Notes under the pieces: generated by a model | Told to the model about the DNA's origin: nothing | What the model saw: the letters and a program-made list of their open reading frames with translations, nothing else | The model's database searches: none | Origin: Knoellia locipacati | GTDB lineage: Bacteria; Actinomycetota; Actinomycetes; Actinomycetales; Dermatophilaceae | DNA length: 64,000 bases | Assembly: GCF_007992835.1 (NCBI RefSeq) | Contig: NZ_BKBA01000003.1 | Location: forward strand, 434,001 to 498,000 | Direction: 5' to 3' | Shown here: piece by piece, positions 15,765 through 24,377 of the stretch | Layout of the letters: each line of letters begins with the position of its first letter | How positions within the stretch are numbered: position 1 is the first letter of the stretch | Made by a program: the position numbers and the translations under genes

Positions 15765-16298
15765 TCACTGGTTGGTGACGGTCGCGGCCTGCTGGACCGA
15801 GCTCCACTTGTAGGTGGCCGACGCGGTCTTGTCCTGCTCGGTGTTCGTGGCGTTCTGGTCCAGCGTGACGGTGAAGACGTAGGTGTTCGCGGCGGCCGGC
15901 GCGACCGTGCCGAGGTCGGTCTTGTCGCCGTCGACCAGGGCGCCGAAGGTGCCGTCGAAGACGGTGGTGTTGGTCGTGGTGTTCTTGATCGCGAGCTTGA
16001 GGTTGGCGCCCGAGAAGGTGTTGGACGACGCGACCTCGGTCAGCGAGAACGTCGCGGGGAGGGAGCCGGTGTTGGTGATGGTGACCGACCCGTTGACCGT
16101 GTCACCCGGCTTGAGGTTGTCGAGACCGAAGATCTGGGCGCCGTTCTTGGAGTTGCTCTGGAGCAGCGTGCCCGAGGTGACGGTGCTGATGGTGTTGTTC
16201 GACTCGGAACTGAAGGTCGCACCCGACCCGACGGCCAGCGCACCGGCGGCGAGGAGAACGGTGAGGGGGACGAGGACCTTCTTGGCGGCGATGCTCAT
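15765..16298 (-). CDS. TasA/camelysin-like secreted fibre protein
   Basis: A 177-residue protein beginning MSIAAKKVLVPLTVLLAAGA, then VGSGATFSSESNNT: a SipW-dependent-type signal peptide followed by a beta-rich domain. Segments such as LKPGDTVNGSVTITNTGSL and TFSLTEVASSNTFSG match the TasA/camelysin (CalY) family, whose members form extracellular amyloid-like fibres in Bacillus biofilms. An AGGAG ribosome binding site lies 8-9 bases before the ATG. It is first in the leftward operon running to 11266, and TTCCACA repeats stand upstream. Fibre formation in this organism is inferred from the family and the adjacent SipW-type peptidase. Confidence 0.85.
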   Translation of the reverse strand: MSIAAKKVLVPLTVLLAAGALAVGSGATFSSESNNTISTVTSGTLLQSNSKNGAQIFGLDNLKPGDTVNGSVTITNTGSLPATFSLTEVASSNTFSGANLKLAIKNTTTNTTVFDGTFGALVDGDKTDLGTVAPAAANTYVFTVTLDQNATNTEQDKTASATYKWSSVQQAATVTNQ

Positions 16299-16368
16299 GA
16301 CTTCTGCTCCTGGCTGGTGGTGATCCGGCGAGTCCGGTGTGGGATACCAAGAACGTTAGAGATTCAAC

Positions 16369-16496
16369 TTCCACGGCTCTTCCACACGGGTTACCCGTGA
16401 GTTCCACAAATTGGCCCCGGAGGCGGAACTTCGCCACATCTCACCCTCACGGTGCAATTTCCACAGCACAGTGCCCACTGGCCGTAAATTCCACAC
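16369..16496 (-). promoter_or_regulatory. Array of TGTGGAA repeats upstream of the tasA-like operon
   Basis: On the + strand TTCCAC(A) begins at 16369, 16380, 16402, 16459 and 16489, with a degenerate TTCGCCACA at 16430; all share one orientation. Starts are 11, 22, 28, 29 and 30 bases apart. The 11-base pair would suit OmpR-type half-sites. Candidate operator for the response regulator encoded in the operon. Confidence 0.6.
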
Positions 16497-16542
16497 ATTC
16501 GGCGCCGTGACGCCACGTCGCCTGCTGCGCCCGTCCGCCCGG

Positions 16543-17802
16543 TCAGGCGTCGGCGAGGTCGCCGGACTCGGCAGCGCCGGGGCCCGACGGGAGCTCGAAC
16601 CACACGGTCGCCCCGGTGCCGGCGTCGGGCTCGACGCCCACCCGGCCACCGTGCGCCTCGACGATCCGCTTGACCGTCGCCAGGCCCACTCCGTGCCCGT
16701 CCACCGGGTCGTCGGGGCCGTCGTTCGACAGGCGGACATAGGGAAGGAAGACCGACTCGGCGTGCTGCGCCGGGATCCCGATGCCCTCGTCACGCACGAG
16801 CACGCGCCAGACCCCGTCGTGCCGTTCGGCGCGCACGTCGACCCGGGGCGGCACGCCGGACCGGGTGAACTTCAGGGCGTTGTCGAGGAGGTTGACGGCG
16901 ACGGCATACAGCATGTCCGGGTCACCCGGGAGGTGCGGCAGGTCGTGCACGACGACCTCGGCCGCCGTGGCACCGACGACGGGACGCAGGTCGCTCACCG
17001 CCTGGCCGAACACCGGCCCCAGGGCCACGAGGTCGGCGGCGAAGCCACCACCCTCGCTCGCGTGCGCGAGGACGCTGCGGATGAGCCGGCCCATCCGGGT
17101 GCCCGCGTCACTGATCTCGCGCACCATCTCGGCCAGCTCGGGACTGTCGGCGACACCGGGCTCGGCGGCGAGCATCTCGGCGTTGGCGCTGATCACCATG
17201 AGCGGGTTGCGCAGGTCGTGGCTGACCTGGCTCGCGAAGTGGGCCAGCGCATCGTTGGAACGACGCAGCTCGTCACGCGTGCGGGTCAGCTCACCGAGCG
17301 ACTTCTCGACCTCGCGGTGACACAGGCGCAGCTCGAGCACGTCCATGACCCGCTCGGCGAGGACGACGAGGGCACGGTCCTCCTCGGGCGTGGTCTCACG
17401 GGGCTCGTCGTCGAAGACGCAGAGCCGGCCCAGGGGCACGCCGTCCGGGGTGAGGAGCGGCGCCGACGCATAAAAACGCACCGACCCGATGGCGCCGGTG
17501 ACGAAGGGGTTGCTCCGGAAGCGGGCGTCGAGCCGGGCGTCGGGGACGACGACCGCGTCCGGCTCGTCGACGACGACCGCACACATCGAGTCCTCACGGG
17601 CACAGATCGAGGGCTCGAAACCGGCCGCCGCGATCTGGTGCTGCTTGTCGCTCGTGATGAGGTTGATGGCCGCGGACGGCACGCCGAAGTGGTCCGCCGT
17701 GAGGTCGACGATGGCCTGGAGGTCCTTGCCCGCGGGGTCCCTGAGCACGCCGTAGCGCTCGATCTCGCGATCGCTCGCGGACGACTCCCTCGTTGGCCCC
17801 AT
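16543..17802 (-). CDS. Sensor histidine kinase with GAF domain
   Basis: A 419-residue soluble kinase. A GAF domain covers about residues 15-160 (CAREDSMCAVVV; GRLCVFDDEPRE), followed by a coiled linker. The dimerisation helix has SQVSHDLRNPLMVIS with the phospho-His near residue 195. A complete ATPase domain has the N-box NLLDNALKF, G1 DEGIGIP and G2 GHGVGLATVKRIVEAHGG. No transmembrane segment, so it senses a cytoplasmic signal or ligand. No response regulator is adjacent on this side. ATG 17802 is chosen because GAGGAAGG sits about 7 bases upstream; a TTG at 17808 would abut it. Confidence 0.92.
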   Translation of the reverse strand: MGPTRESSASDREIERYGVLRDPAGKDLQAIVDLTADHFGVPSAAINLITSDKQHQIAAAGFEPSICAREDSMCAVVVDEPDAVVVPDARLDARFRSNPFVTGAIGSVRFYASAPLLTPDGVPLGRLCVFDDEPRETTPEEDRALVVLAERVMDVLELRLCHREVEKSLGELTRTRDELRRSNDALAHFASQVSHDLRNPLMVISANAEMLAAEPGVADSPELAEMVREISDAGTRMGRLIRSVLAHASEGGGFAADLVALGPVFGQAVSDLRPVVGATAAEVVVHDLPHLPGDPDMLYAVAVNLLDNALKFTRSGVPPRVDVRAERHDGVWRVLVRDEGIGIPAQHAESVFLPYVRLSNDGPDDPVDGHGVGLATVKRIVEAHGGRVGVEPDAGTGATVWFELPSGPGAAESGDLADA

Positions 17803-18017
17803 GCCCAACCTTCCTCACCTCTCCCGCCAGTTTCCCAGAAGGTCCCGGCCCCCGCTCGCCGGGGCCCCCACGGAAGATATACGTGTCGCGCGCCGTTGGC
17901 CGACAAACACTGCAGATCGGGGCCGTCCCGCAACGAGGAAGCACGGCGGCCGGACGCTCTCACCGCACACCTGCTCCTCGAGCCCGGCCCGAACATCCGG
18001 CCGCTAGCCTGTCGGGC

Positions 18018-18272
18018 ATGGCTGGCACCGAGTTCGAGAAGGCCGTCGCGGCTGTGGGAGACCTCGCCGACGATCCCGGCAACGACACCAAGCTGCGCCT
18101 CTACGCGCTCTACAAGCAGGCGACCTCCGGCGACGTCGAGGGCAGGCGACCCGGCTTCACCAACCCCGTGGGGCGCGCGAAGTACGACGCGTGGTCGGCG
18201 CTGTCCGGGACGCCGGGCGAGCAGGCGGAGGCGGACTACGTCGCCGAGGTCGCGAAGCTCACCGGGGCGTGA
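18018..18272 (+). CDS. Acyl-CoA-binding protein
   Basis: An 84-residue protein of the ACBP family, a four-helix bundle that binds medium- and long-chain acyl-CoA in the cytoplasm. The signature LRLYALYKQATSGDVEG carries the Tyr and Lys that contact CoA, and GRAKYDAWSAL supplies the second conserved patch. Length matches the family, which is common in eukaryotes and occurs in scattered actinobacteria. A TAGCCT element at 18005-18010, 7 bases before the ATG, suggests a leaderless transcript. It converges on the rpf gene with only 3 bases between the stops. Confidence 0.93.
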   Translation: MAGTEFEKAVAAVGDLADDPGNDTKLRLYALYKQATSGDVEGRRPGFTNPVGRAKYDAWSALSGTPGEQAEADYVAEVAKLTGA

Positions 18273-18275
18273 GCC

Positions 18276-18965
18276 TCAGCCGAACAGCCGGTTGAGGTAG
18301 CGCTGGAGCGCAGCGGTCGTCTTCGGACCCCACGAGCCGTCCTGCGTCGCCCCGACCTTGGCCTGCAGAGCCTTCGTCGTCTTCGGACCGAGGCTGCCGT
18401 CGGGCCGCGACCCGACCTTGAGCTGGAGCTTGGTGACGTCCGAGCGTGACCACGACCCGTCGACGGTGCCACCGACCCACTGCTCGACACCCTTGCGGGT
18501 CATCGACCCCTTCTGACCGTCGACGGCGAGCGGGAAGAGCGAACGGGTCGTGTCGCGCGAGACGGCCGTCGTGGTCCCGTTGGCGACGGTGAGGCCGGCG
18601 CGCTTGCCGCAGGTGGGCCAGGCACCGGGGCCCTGGGCCTTGAGGACCTTCTGCGCGATCTCGATCTGCTGGGCCTTGGGGGCGAGGTTGGCCGTCGCGC
18701 CGTAGCGCTGGCCACCGAAGGCCGTCCAGGTCGAGGCCGAGAACTGCAGCCCGCCGTAGTAGCCGTTCCCCGTGCTGATCGCCCAGTTGCCGCCACTCTC
18801 GCACCGGGCGACCCGGTCCCACACCGTCTCCGTGGCGCCTGCTCCGGTCGCCAGACCGAGGACCGCCGCAGCGGCCGTGGTGGCGAGGAGGGCCGTGCCG
18901 ACGGCGGCGCGGCGCAGGGGCCGGCGACGCGTGGGCTGGGCGGGGAACTCAGGGGCGAACAGCAT
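18276..18965 (-). CDS. Resuscitation-promoting factor-type transglycosylase with peptidoglycan-binding repeats
   Basis: A 229-residue secreted protein: basic N-terminus, hydrophobic signal ([19 protein letters not shown]), then the Rpf domain ([32 protein letters not shown]) with the catalytic Glu in CESGG. After about residue 140 come peptidoglycan-binding-like repeats ([33 protein letters not shown]). It cleaves peptidoglycan glycan strands at the cell surface and may aid regrowth. The leader can fold a hairpin over the ribosome binding site (18973-19001), and an MtrA-like direct repeat lies at 19007-19021. A close paralogue is encoded at 20316-21011. Confidence 0.92.
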   Translation of the reverse strand: MLFAPEFPAQPTRRRPLRRAAVGTALLATTAAAAVLGLATGAGATETVWDRVARCESGGNWAISTGNGYYGGLQFSASTWTAFGGQRYGATANLAPKAQQIEIAQKVLKAQGPGAWPTCGKRAGLTVANGTTTAVSRDTTRSLFPLAVDGQKGSMTRKGVEQWVGGTVDGSWSRSDVTKLQLKVGSRPDGSLGPKTTKALQAKVGATQDGSWGPKTTAALQRYLNRLFG

Positions 18966-18972
18966 GACCGAA

Positions 18973-19001
18973 GTCCTTTGCGTCAGGGGACGACAAAGGA
19001 C
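18973..19001 (-). promoter_or_regulatory. Leader hairpin that pairs the ribosome binding site of the rpf gene
   Basis: On the minus strand GTCCTTTG (19001-18994) can pair with CAAAGGAC (18980-18973) around a 13-base loop. The right arm contains AAAGGA, the ribosome binding site about 8 bases before ATG 18965, so the hairpin would hide it. Confidence 0.55.
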
Positions 19002-19006
19002 GCTAC

Positions 19007-19039
19007 GTCACATCCGTCACAGAATTCAATCCTGTCACA
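19007..19039. promoter_or_regulatory. MtrA-like direct repeats upstream of the first rpf gene
   Basis: GTCACATCCGTCACA at 19007-19021 is a GTCACA direct repeat with 9-base pitch; a third GTCACA is at 19034-19039. This matches the published GTCACA-type direct repeat bound by the actinobacterial regulator MtrA, which controls rpf genes elsewhere. A near-identical 15-mer lies before the kinase gene (24363-24377). Confidence 0.5.
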
Positions 19040-19117
19040 GAACTACACGACTGTAACTCCAGTCCCACCCTTCACGCAAGTCCACCATGCCCGCGTGTCG
19101 ACAGACGCGCAGACGCG

Positions 19118-20242
19118 TCACAGCCGCCCCGACCGGAACCGCACGAACGCCGCCCGCGACTGGGCGCTCGGGATGACGATCGACTGACGGTCCTTGCTCC
19201 AGCCGAACCCTCCGGTGGCGACCGTGCGGCCGACCTTGGTCGGGTCGACCTTGTGGAACGCCGCCGCCCACGTCAGCGCCTGTGCGGCCGTGAGGTTGGT
19301 GTCTGCGTACCTCGACACGGTCGTGAGGTGGGCCGGCACCGACGACACGCCCTCGAGCCGGGCCTTGATCGCGGCAGCGAGGATGAGGTCGCCCTGGTGC
19401 CGCGACCGCCCGAAGTCCCCGTCGGGGAGCGTCTTGCGCTCGCGTGCGTAGCCGAGGGCCTGCGCGCCGGTGAGCACCTGGGCGCCGGCCCCGATGATGC
19501 CCACTCCCCCGGCACCGCGCAGCGCCTTGGGCACGGTGATCGGGATGCCGCCCGCCTCGTCGACGATCTTCTCGAAGCCGTCGAACCCGACGGCGACGTA
19601 GCCCTCGATGGGTATGCCGGTCACGCCCGTGACCGCTTGCTGCTGCCCCTTGCCGCCGCCGAAGGCGAAGGCCGCGTTGATCTTGGCGTGCCCACCGTTC
19701 GGCATCTCCGCCCAGATGTCGCGCGGCAGTCCCATGACCCCGGCGCCCCCGACGGTGTCGATCCCGACGAGCTGGAGCGTGTCGCCCCGCGTGCCCTTGA
19801 GCGGCTCGCCGACCCGGGCGTCGGACCCGATGACGAGCACGTGCCGCGGGCCCGTGCCCAGCTGCGCGGGCTTCGAGAGCGAGGGCCACCAGCCACCGAC
19901 CACCGACCACGCCGACCCCGCTCCGACGAGCAGCGTGGCGTCGTCACTGCTCGTGACGACCGCGACCTTCTCGCCCTTCCACGTCCCCACGGTGGCGGAC
20001 CCCTCCACGGCGGGGCGGCCGGCATACACCGACGCGAGGACGGCCTCCATCGCCGCGTCGCCACCCTCGAGGGTCACGACCGGGACGCCCGGAGAGGGCG
20101 TGGCCGAGGCGGTCCCCGTCGGCCCCGTGCTGGACGTCGGCCCCGACGACCTCCTGGTCTCCGGCTCGTCACCCGAGCACGACACGAGGACGAGCGCGAC
20201 CGCGAGGGCGAGGGCGGGAGCAGCGAGGCGGGAGGACGGCAT
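19118..20242 (-). CDS. LytR-CpsA-Psr (LCP) family lipoprotein
   Basis: A 374-residue envelope protein of the LCP family, which transfers polyprenyl-linked glycopolymers to peptidoglycan. The N-terminus has a lipobox (ALVLVSCSGD), so it is probably a lipoprotein rather than the usual TM-anchored form. LCP motifs: VIGSDARVGEP, RGDTLQLVGID, GLPRDIWAEMP, KINAAFAFGGG and YARERKTLPDGDFGRSRHQ, which carry the Arg and Asp residues that bind pyrophosphate. It sits between two rpf genes. Minus-strand TAGCGT 6 bases before ATG 20242 suggests leaderless expression, and the ATG is part of an iterated octamer copy. Confidence 0.9.
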   Translation of the reverse strand: MPSSRLAAPALALAVALVLVSCSGDEPETRRSSGPTSSTGPTGTASATPSPGVPVVTLEGGDAAMEAVLASVYAGRPAVEGSATVGTWKGEKVAVVTSSDDATLLVGAGSAWSVVGGWWPSLSKPAQLGTGPRHVLVIGSDARVGEPLKGTRGDTLQLVGIDTVGGAGVMGLPRDIWAEMPNGGHAKINAAFAFGGGKGQQQAVTGVTGIPIEGYVAVGFDGFEKIVDEAGGIPITVPKALRGAGGVGIIGAGAQVLTGAQALGYARERKTLPDGDFGRSRHQGDLILAAAIKARLEGVSSVPAHLTTVSRYADTNLTAAQALTWAAAFHKVDPTKVGRTVATGGFGWSKDRQSIVIPSAQSRAAFVRFRSGRL

Positions 20243-20315
20243 ACGCCCACGCTAGGGCGTCCGCACACGACGGAGGCGGACCCGGCACGCCAGGTCCGCC
20301 TCCGTCAGGGTCGTG

Positions 20316-21011
20316 TCAGTGGGTGTTGAGGTAGCGCTGGAGCGCCTTGGTCGTCATCGGGCCCCACGAGCCGTCGACACGCGTGCCCACGACCTTCTGC
20401 AGCTTGCGGACGTCGTCGCGACCGAAGGAGCCGTTGACCGAGCCGCCGACCTTCTTCTCGATGAGGCGCTTGTCGGCGCGGCTCAGCGCACCGTTGACCG
20501 AGCCGCCGACCCAGCGCTCCATGGCGCGGCGCGTGGCCGGTCCCATCCGGCCGTCCACGGCGAGCTTGCCGGGACGGGTGGTGTCACGCGAGACGCCGGT
20601 GGTCGTCGAGCCGCCGCCCTCCGCTGCGCCGTTCGCCCGGGTCAGACCCGCACGCTGGCTGCACACCGGCCAGGCGCCGGGACCCTGGGCCACGAGGACC
20701 TTCTGCGCGATCTCGATCTGCTGGCCCTTGCTCGCGCGGTTGGCGGTGTTGGCGTAGCGCTGGCCGCCGTAGCCCTTCCACGTCGAGTACGAGAACTGGA
20801 GGCCGCCGTAGTAGCCGTTCCCGGTGTTGATCGACCAGTTGCCACCGCTCTCGCAGGCGGCGACGCGGTCCCAGACGGTTCCGGCGGCATTGGCGGGCTG
20901 GGCCATCGCGGCACCGCCGCCGACGGCGGCGAAGGAGGTCACGGCCACGCCGGCGAGGCGACGGCGGACGGGCGCGGGCTTCGGGGCAGCATGCTTCGGG
21001 CTGTACGGCAT
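20316..21011 (-). CDS. Second Rpf-type transglycosylase with peptidoglycan-binding repeats
   Basis: A 231-residue paralogue of the product of 18276-18965: signal peptide with VAVTSFAAVGGGAAMAQPANA, Rpf domain ([32 protein letters not shown]) with the catalytic Glu, a linker with GGGSTTTGVSRDTT, and C-terminal repeats (DGRMGPATRRAMERWVGG, VNGSFGRDDVRKLQKVVG, DGSWGPMTTKALQRYL). ATG 21011 is chosen over upstream in-frame starts because AAGGA lies 9 bases before it and the signal peptide then has normal length. GTCAC repeats lie 80-100 bases upstream. Two related Rpf genes flanking an LCP gene suggest a wall-remodelling block. Confidence 0.92.
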   Translation of the reverse strand: MPYSPKHAAPKPAPVRRRLAGVAVTSFAAVGGGAAMAQPANAAGTVWDRVAACESGGNWSINTGNGYYGGLQFSYSTWKGYGGQRYANTANRASKGQQIEIAQKVLVAQGPGAWPVCSQRAGLTRANGAAEGGGSTTTGVSRDTTRPGKLAVDGRMGPATRRAMERWVGGSVNGALSRADKRLIEKKVGGSVNGSFGRDDVRKLQKVVGTRVDGSWGPMTTKALQRYLNTH

Positions 21012-21088
21012 CGGCAGGGGTCCTTGCGGTGAGGTGTGGCCCGACAGGGGTTTCGGGCAAGCCATGAGGGTACCGATGCCCACCTCAG

Positions 21089-21115
21089 GTCACAAGACGG
21101 TCACGGACATTCACA
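21089..21115. promoter_or_regulatory. GTCAC-type repeats upstream of the second rpf gene
   Basis: GTCACA (21089), GTCACG (21100) and TTCACA (21110) stand 10-11 bases apart on the + strand. They resemble the repeats before the first rpf gene, though the pitch differs. Possible MtrA or CRP-type sites. Confidence 0.4.
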
Positions 21116-21132
21116 TGGTTGTGAAGGTTGCG

Positions 21133-22583
21133 TCAGACACGCACCCGTCGACGCACGCGGGCGACGCGGTTGTCCCACCGCGACGCGATGATCTCGCCCA
21201 GCGTCGTCCCCGTCGCGATCGCGAGGAGCACTCCGGCCGCGCCCAGCAGGGTGCCGACACCCGCCTGGAACGACAGCGTGCCGATGTCCGACGAGCTCTC
21301 GCCGACGAGCTCGTAGAGCCCACGGAAGATCGTCAGACCGGGGAGCAGCCCGAAGCTCGCAGGCACGACCACGACCATCGCCGGCGCACCGAGGCGCAGC
21401 GCGACGAGGCGACCCACGAGGCCGATGGCGACCGCCGCGAGGCCGGTCGCCGTGACCGCTCCGACGTCGCCGACGCGGGTGAGGACGGCGAAGACACCCG
21501 ACCCGGCGAGCGACAGCAGCGCCGTCGGCAGCAGCAGGCGTCGCCGGCTCTGCATCGAGACCGCACCGCAGGAGCCCACGATGAGCGAGCCGATGACGGC
21601 GGCCCACCACTCGGACTGCGAGGTCCGCAGGTCCAGCACCGACGGCGAGACGAACGAGAAGTGCATCGCGTCGGTGAGGCTGATCGTCGCGCCCAGGGCG
21701 ACGGCGATGCCGATGATGAGACCGGTGAGCGAGACGAAGACGGCGAGCAGGCGGCCCGCTCCGGTCACGGCATACCCGGAGATGACGTCCTCGACCGCGG
21801 AGGCCATCGTGCGTCCCGGCAGCAGGGCGACGATCCCGCCCGCCACGATGAAGGCGAAGTCCTTGGCACCCAAGGGGATCCATCCCATGGCACCCGCCGC
21901 ATAGGCGACCCAGGCCAGCAGCGTGGCGACGAAGGCGGCGACGGCGTTCGAGTAGAAGTCGGGCAGCCGCAGCGGGCTCATGAGGCGCTCGACCGCCGAG
22001 ACGCCGAGCACGACGAGCACCGTGAGCAGGCCGGTGAAGAGCGAGGCGCCGATCATCACGGCGACGGCCGCGGCGAGCATCGCGGTCGCCACGGTCACCG
22101 CCCAGTCGGGCCAGATCCGCGGCGTGCGCTTGAGGTCGCGCAGCTGCTCGGCGGCCTCCTGCATCTCGATGTGTCCGTTGACGAAGGCGTCGACGAGCTC
22201 GTGGACCGCGACGAGGCGGGCGTAGTCGTGGCGGGTCGAGCGGACGACCCGAAGGGCGGTGACGGAGTGGACGGCGTCGATGCGCGCGTGGACGAGCAGC
22301 GACTGCAGGGTGATGTCGATCTCGACGTCGGTGAGACCCGCGGCCGCGCACACCGCCGCGACCGAGCCCTCGACCTGGGGAGCGCCGGCCCCACACCGGA
22401 GCATGAGCTCGCCGAGGCGCACGGCGAGGTCGAGCGCCTCGCGGACGCGTGCCTCCTCGGCGCCCTCGATGGCGACGCGGGCGTTGCGGTAGGGCGTGCG
22501 GCGCAGCAGGTCGACGAGCGGCATCGGCTCGGTCGGTGGGCCACCCTGCAGGCGCCACTGCCGGCGCCGCCGGACCTCCTCGC

Positions 22584-22587
<4 letters not shown>
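21133..22587 (-). CDS. ThrE-family threonine/serine exporter
   Basis: A 484-residue membrane protein. An N-terminal cytosolic domain (residues 1-165) contains LGELMLRCGAGAPQVEGSV and VEIDITLQSLLVHAR. About ten membrane segments follow, with GGIVALLPGRTMASAVEDVI, VGSCGAVSMQSRRRL and FGLLPGLTIFRGLYEL. This is the single-chain ThrE form known from Corynebacterium, which exports threonine and serine. The GTG start overlaps the stop of the Ser/Thr kinase gene by four bases (GTGA), so exporter and kinase are made together. Substrate specificity is assigned from family only. Confidence 0.88.
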
Positions 22588-24305
<1,718 letters not shown>

Positions 24306-24362
24306 GACAGACACGGTATGCCGTCATCCTGAGGGGAACCTGTCCGAACCGCCGAGACGGCG

Positions 24363-24377
24363 TGTTACGGATGTGAC
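24363..24377. promoter_or_regulatory. MtrA-like direct repeat before the Ser/Thr kinase gene
   Basis: Read on the minus strand, GTCACATCCGTAACA is 14/15 identical to the repeat before the first rpf gene. It overlaps the stop codon of the LuxR-type gene, about 60 bases upstream of the kinase start. Confidence 0.45.

Noticed and set aside
18966-19117. A c-di-AMP (ydaO-type) riboswitch upstream of the rpf gene, common for this family.
   Set aside because: The leader is too short and lacks the conserved ydaO motifs; only the small hairpin at 18973-19001 is seen.
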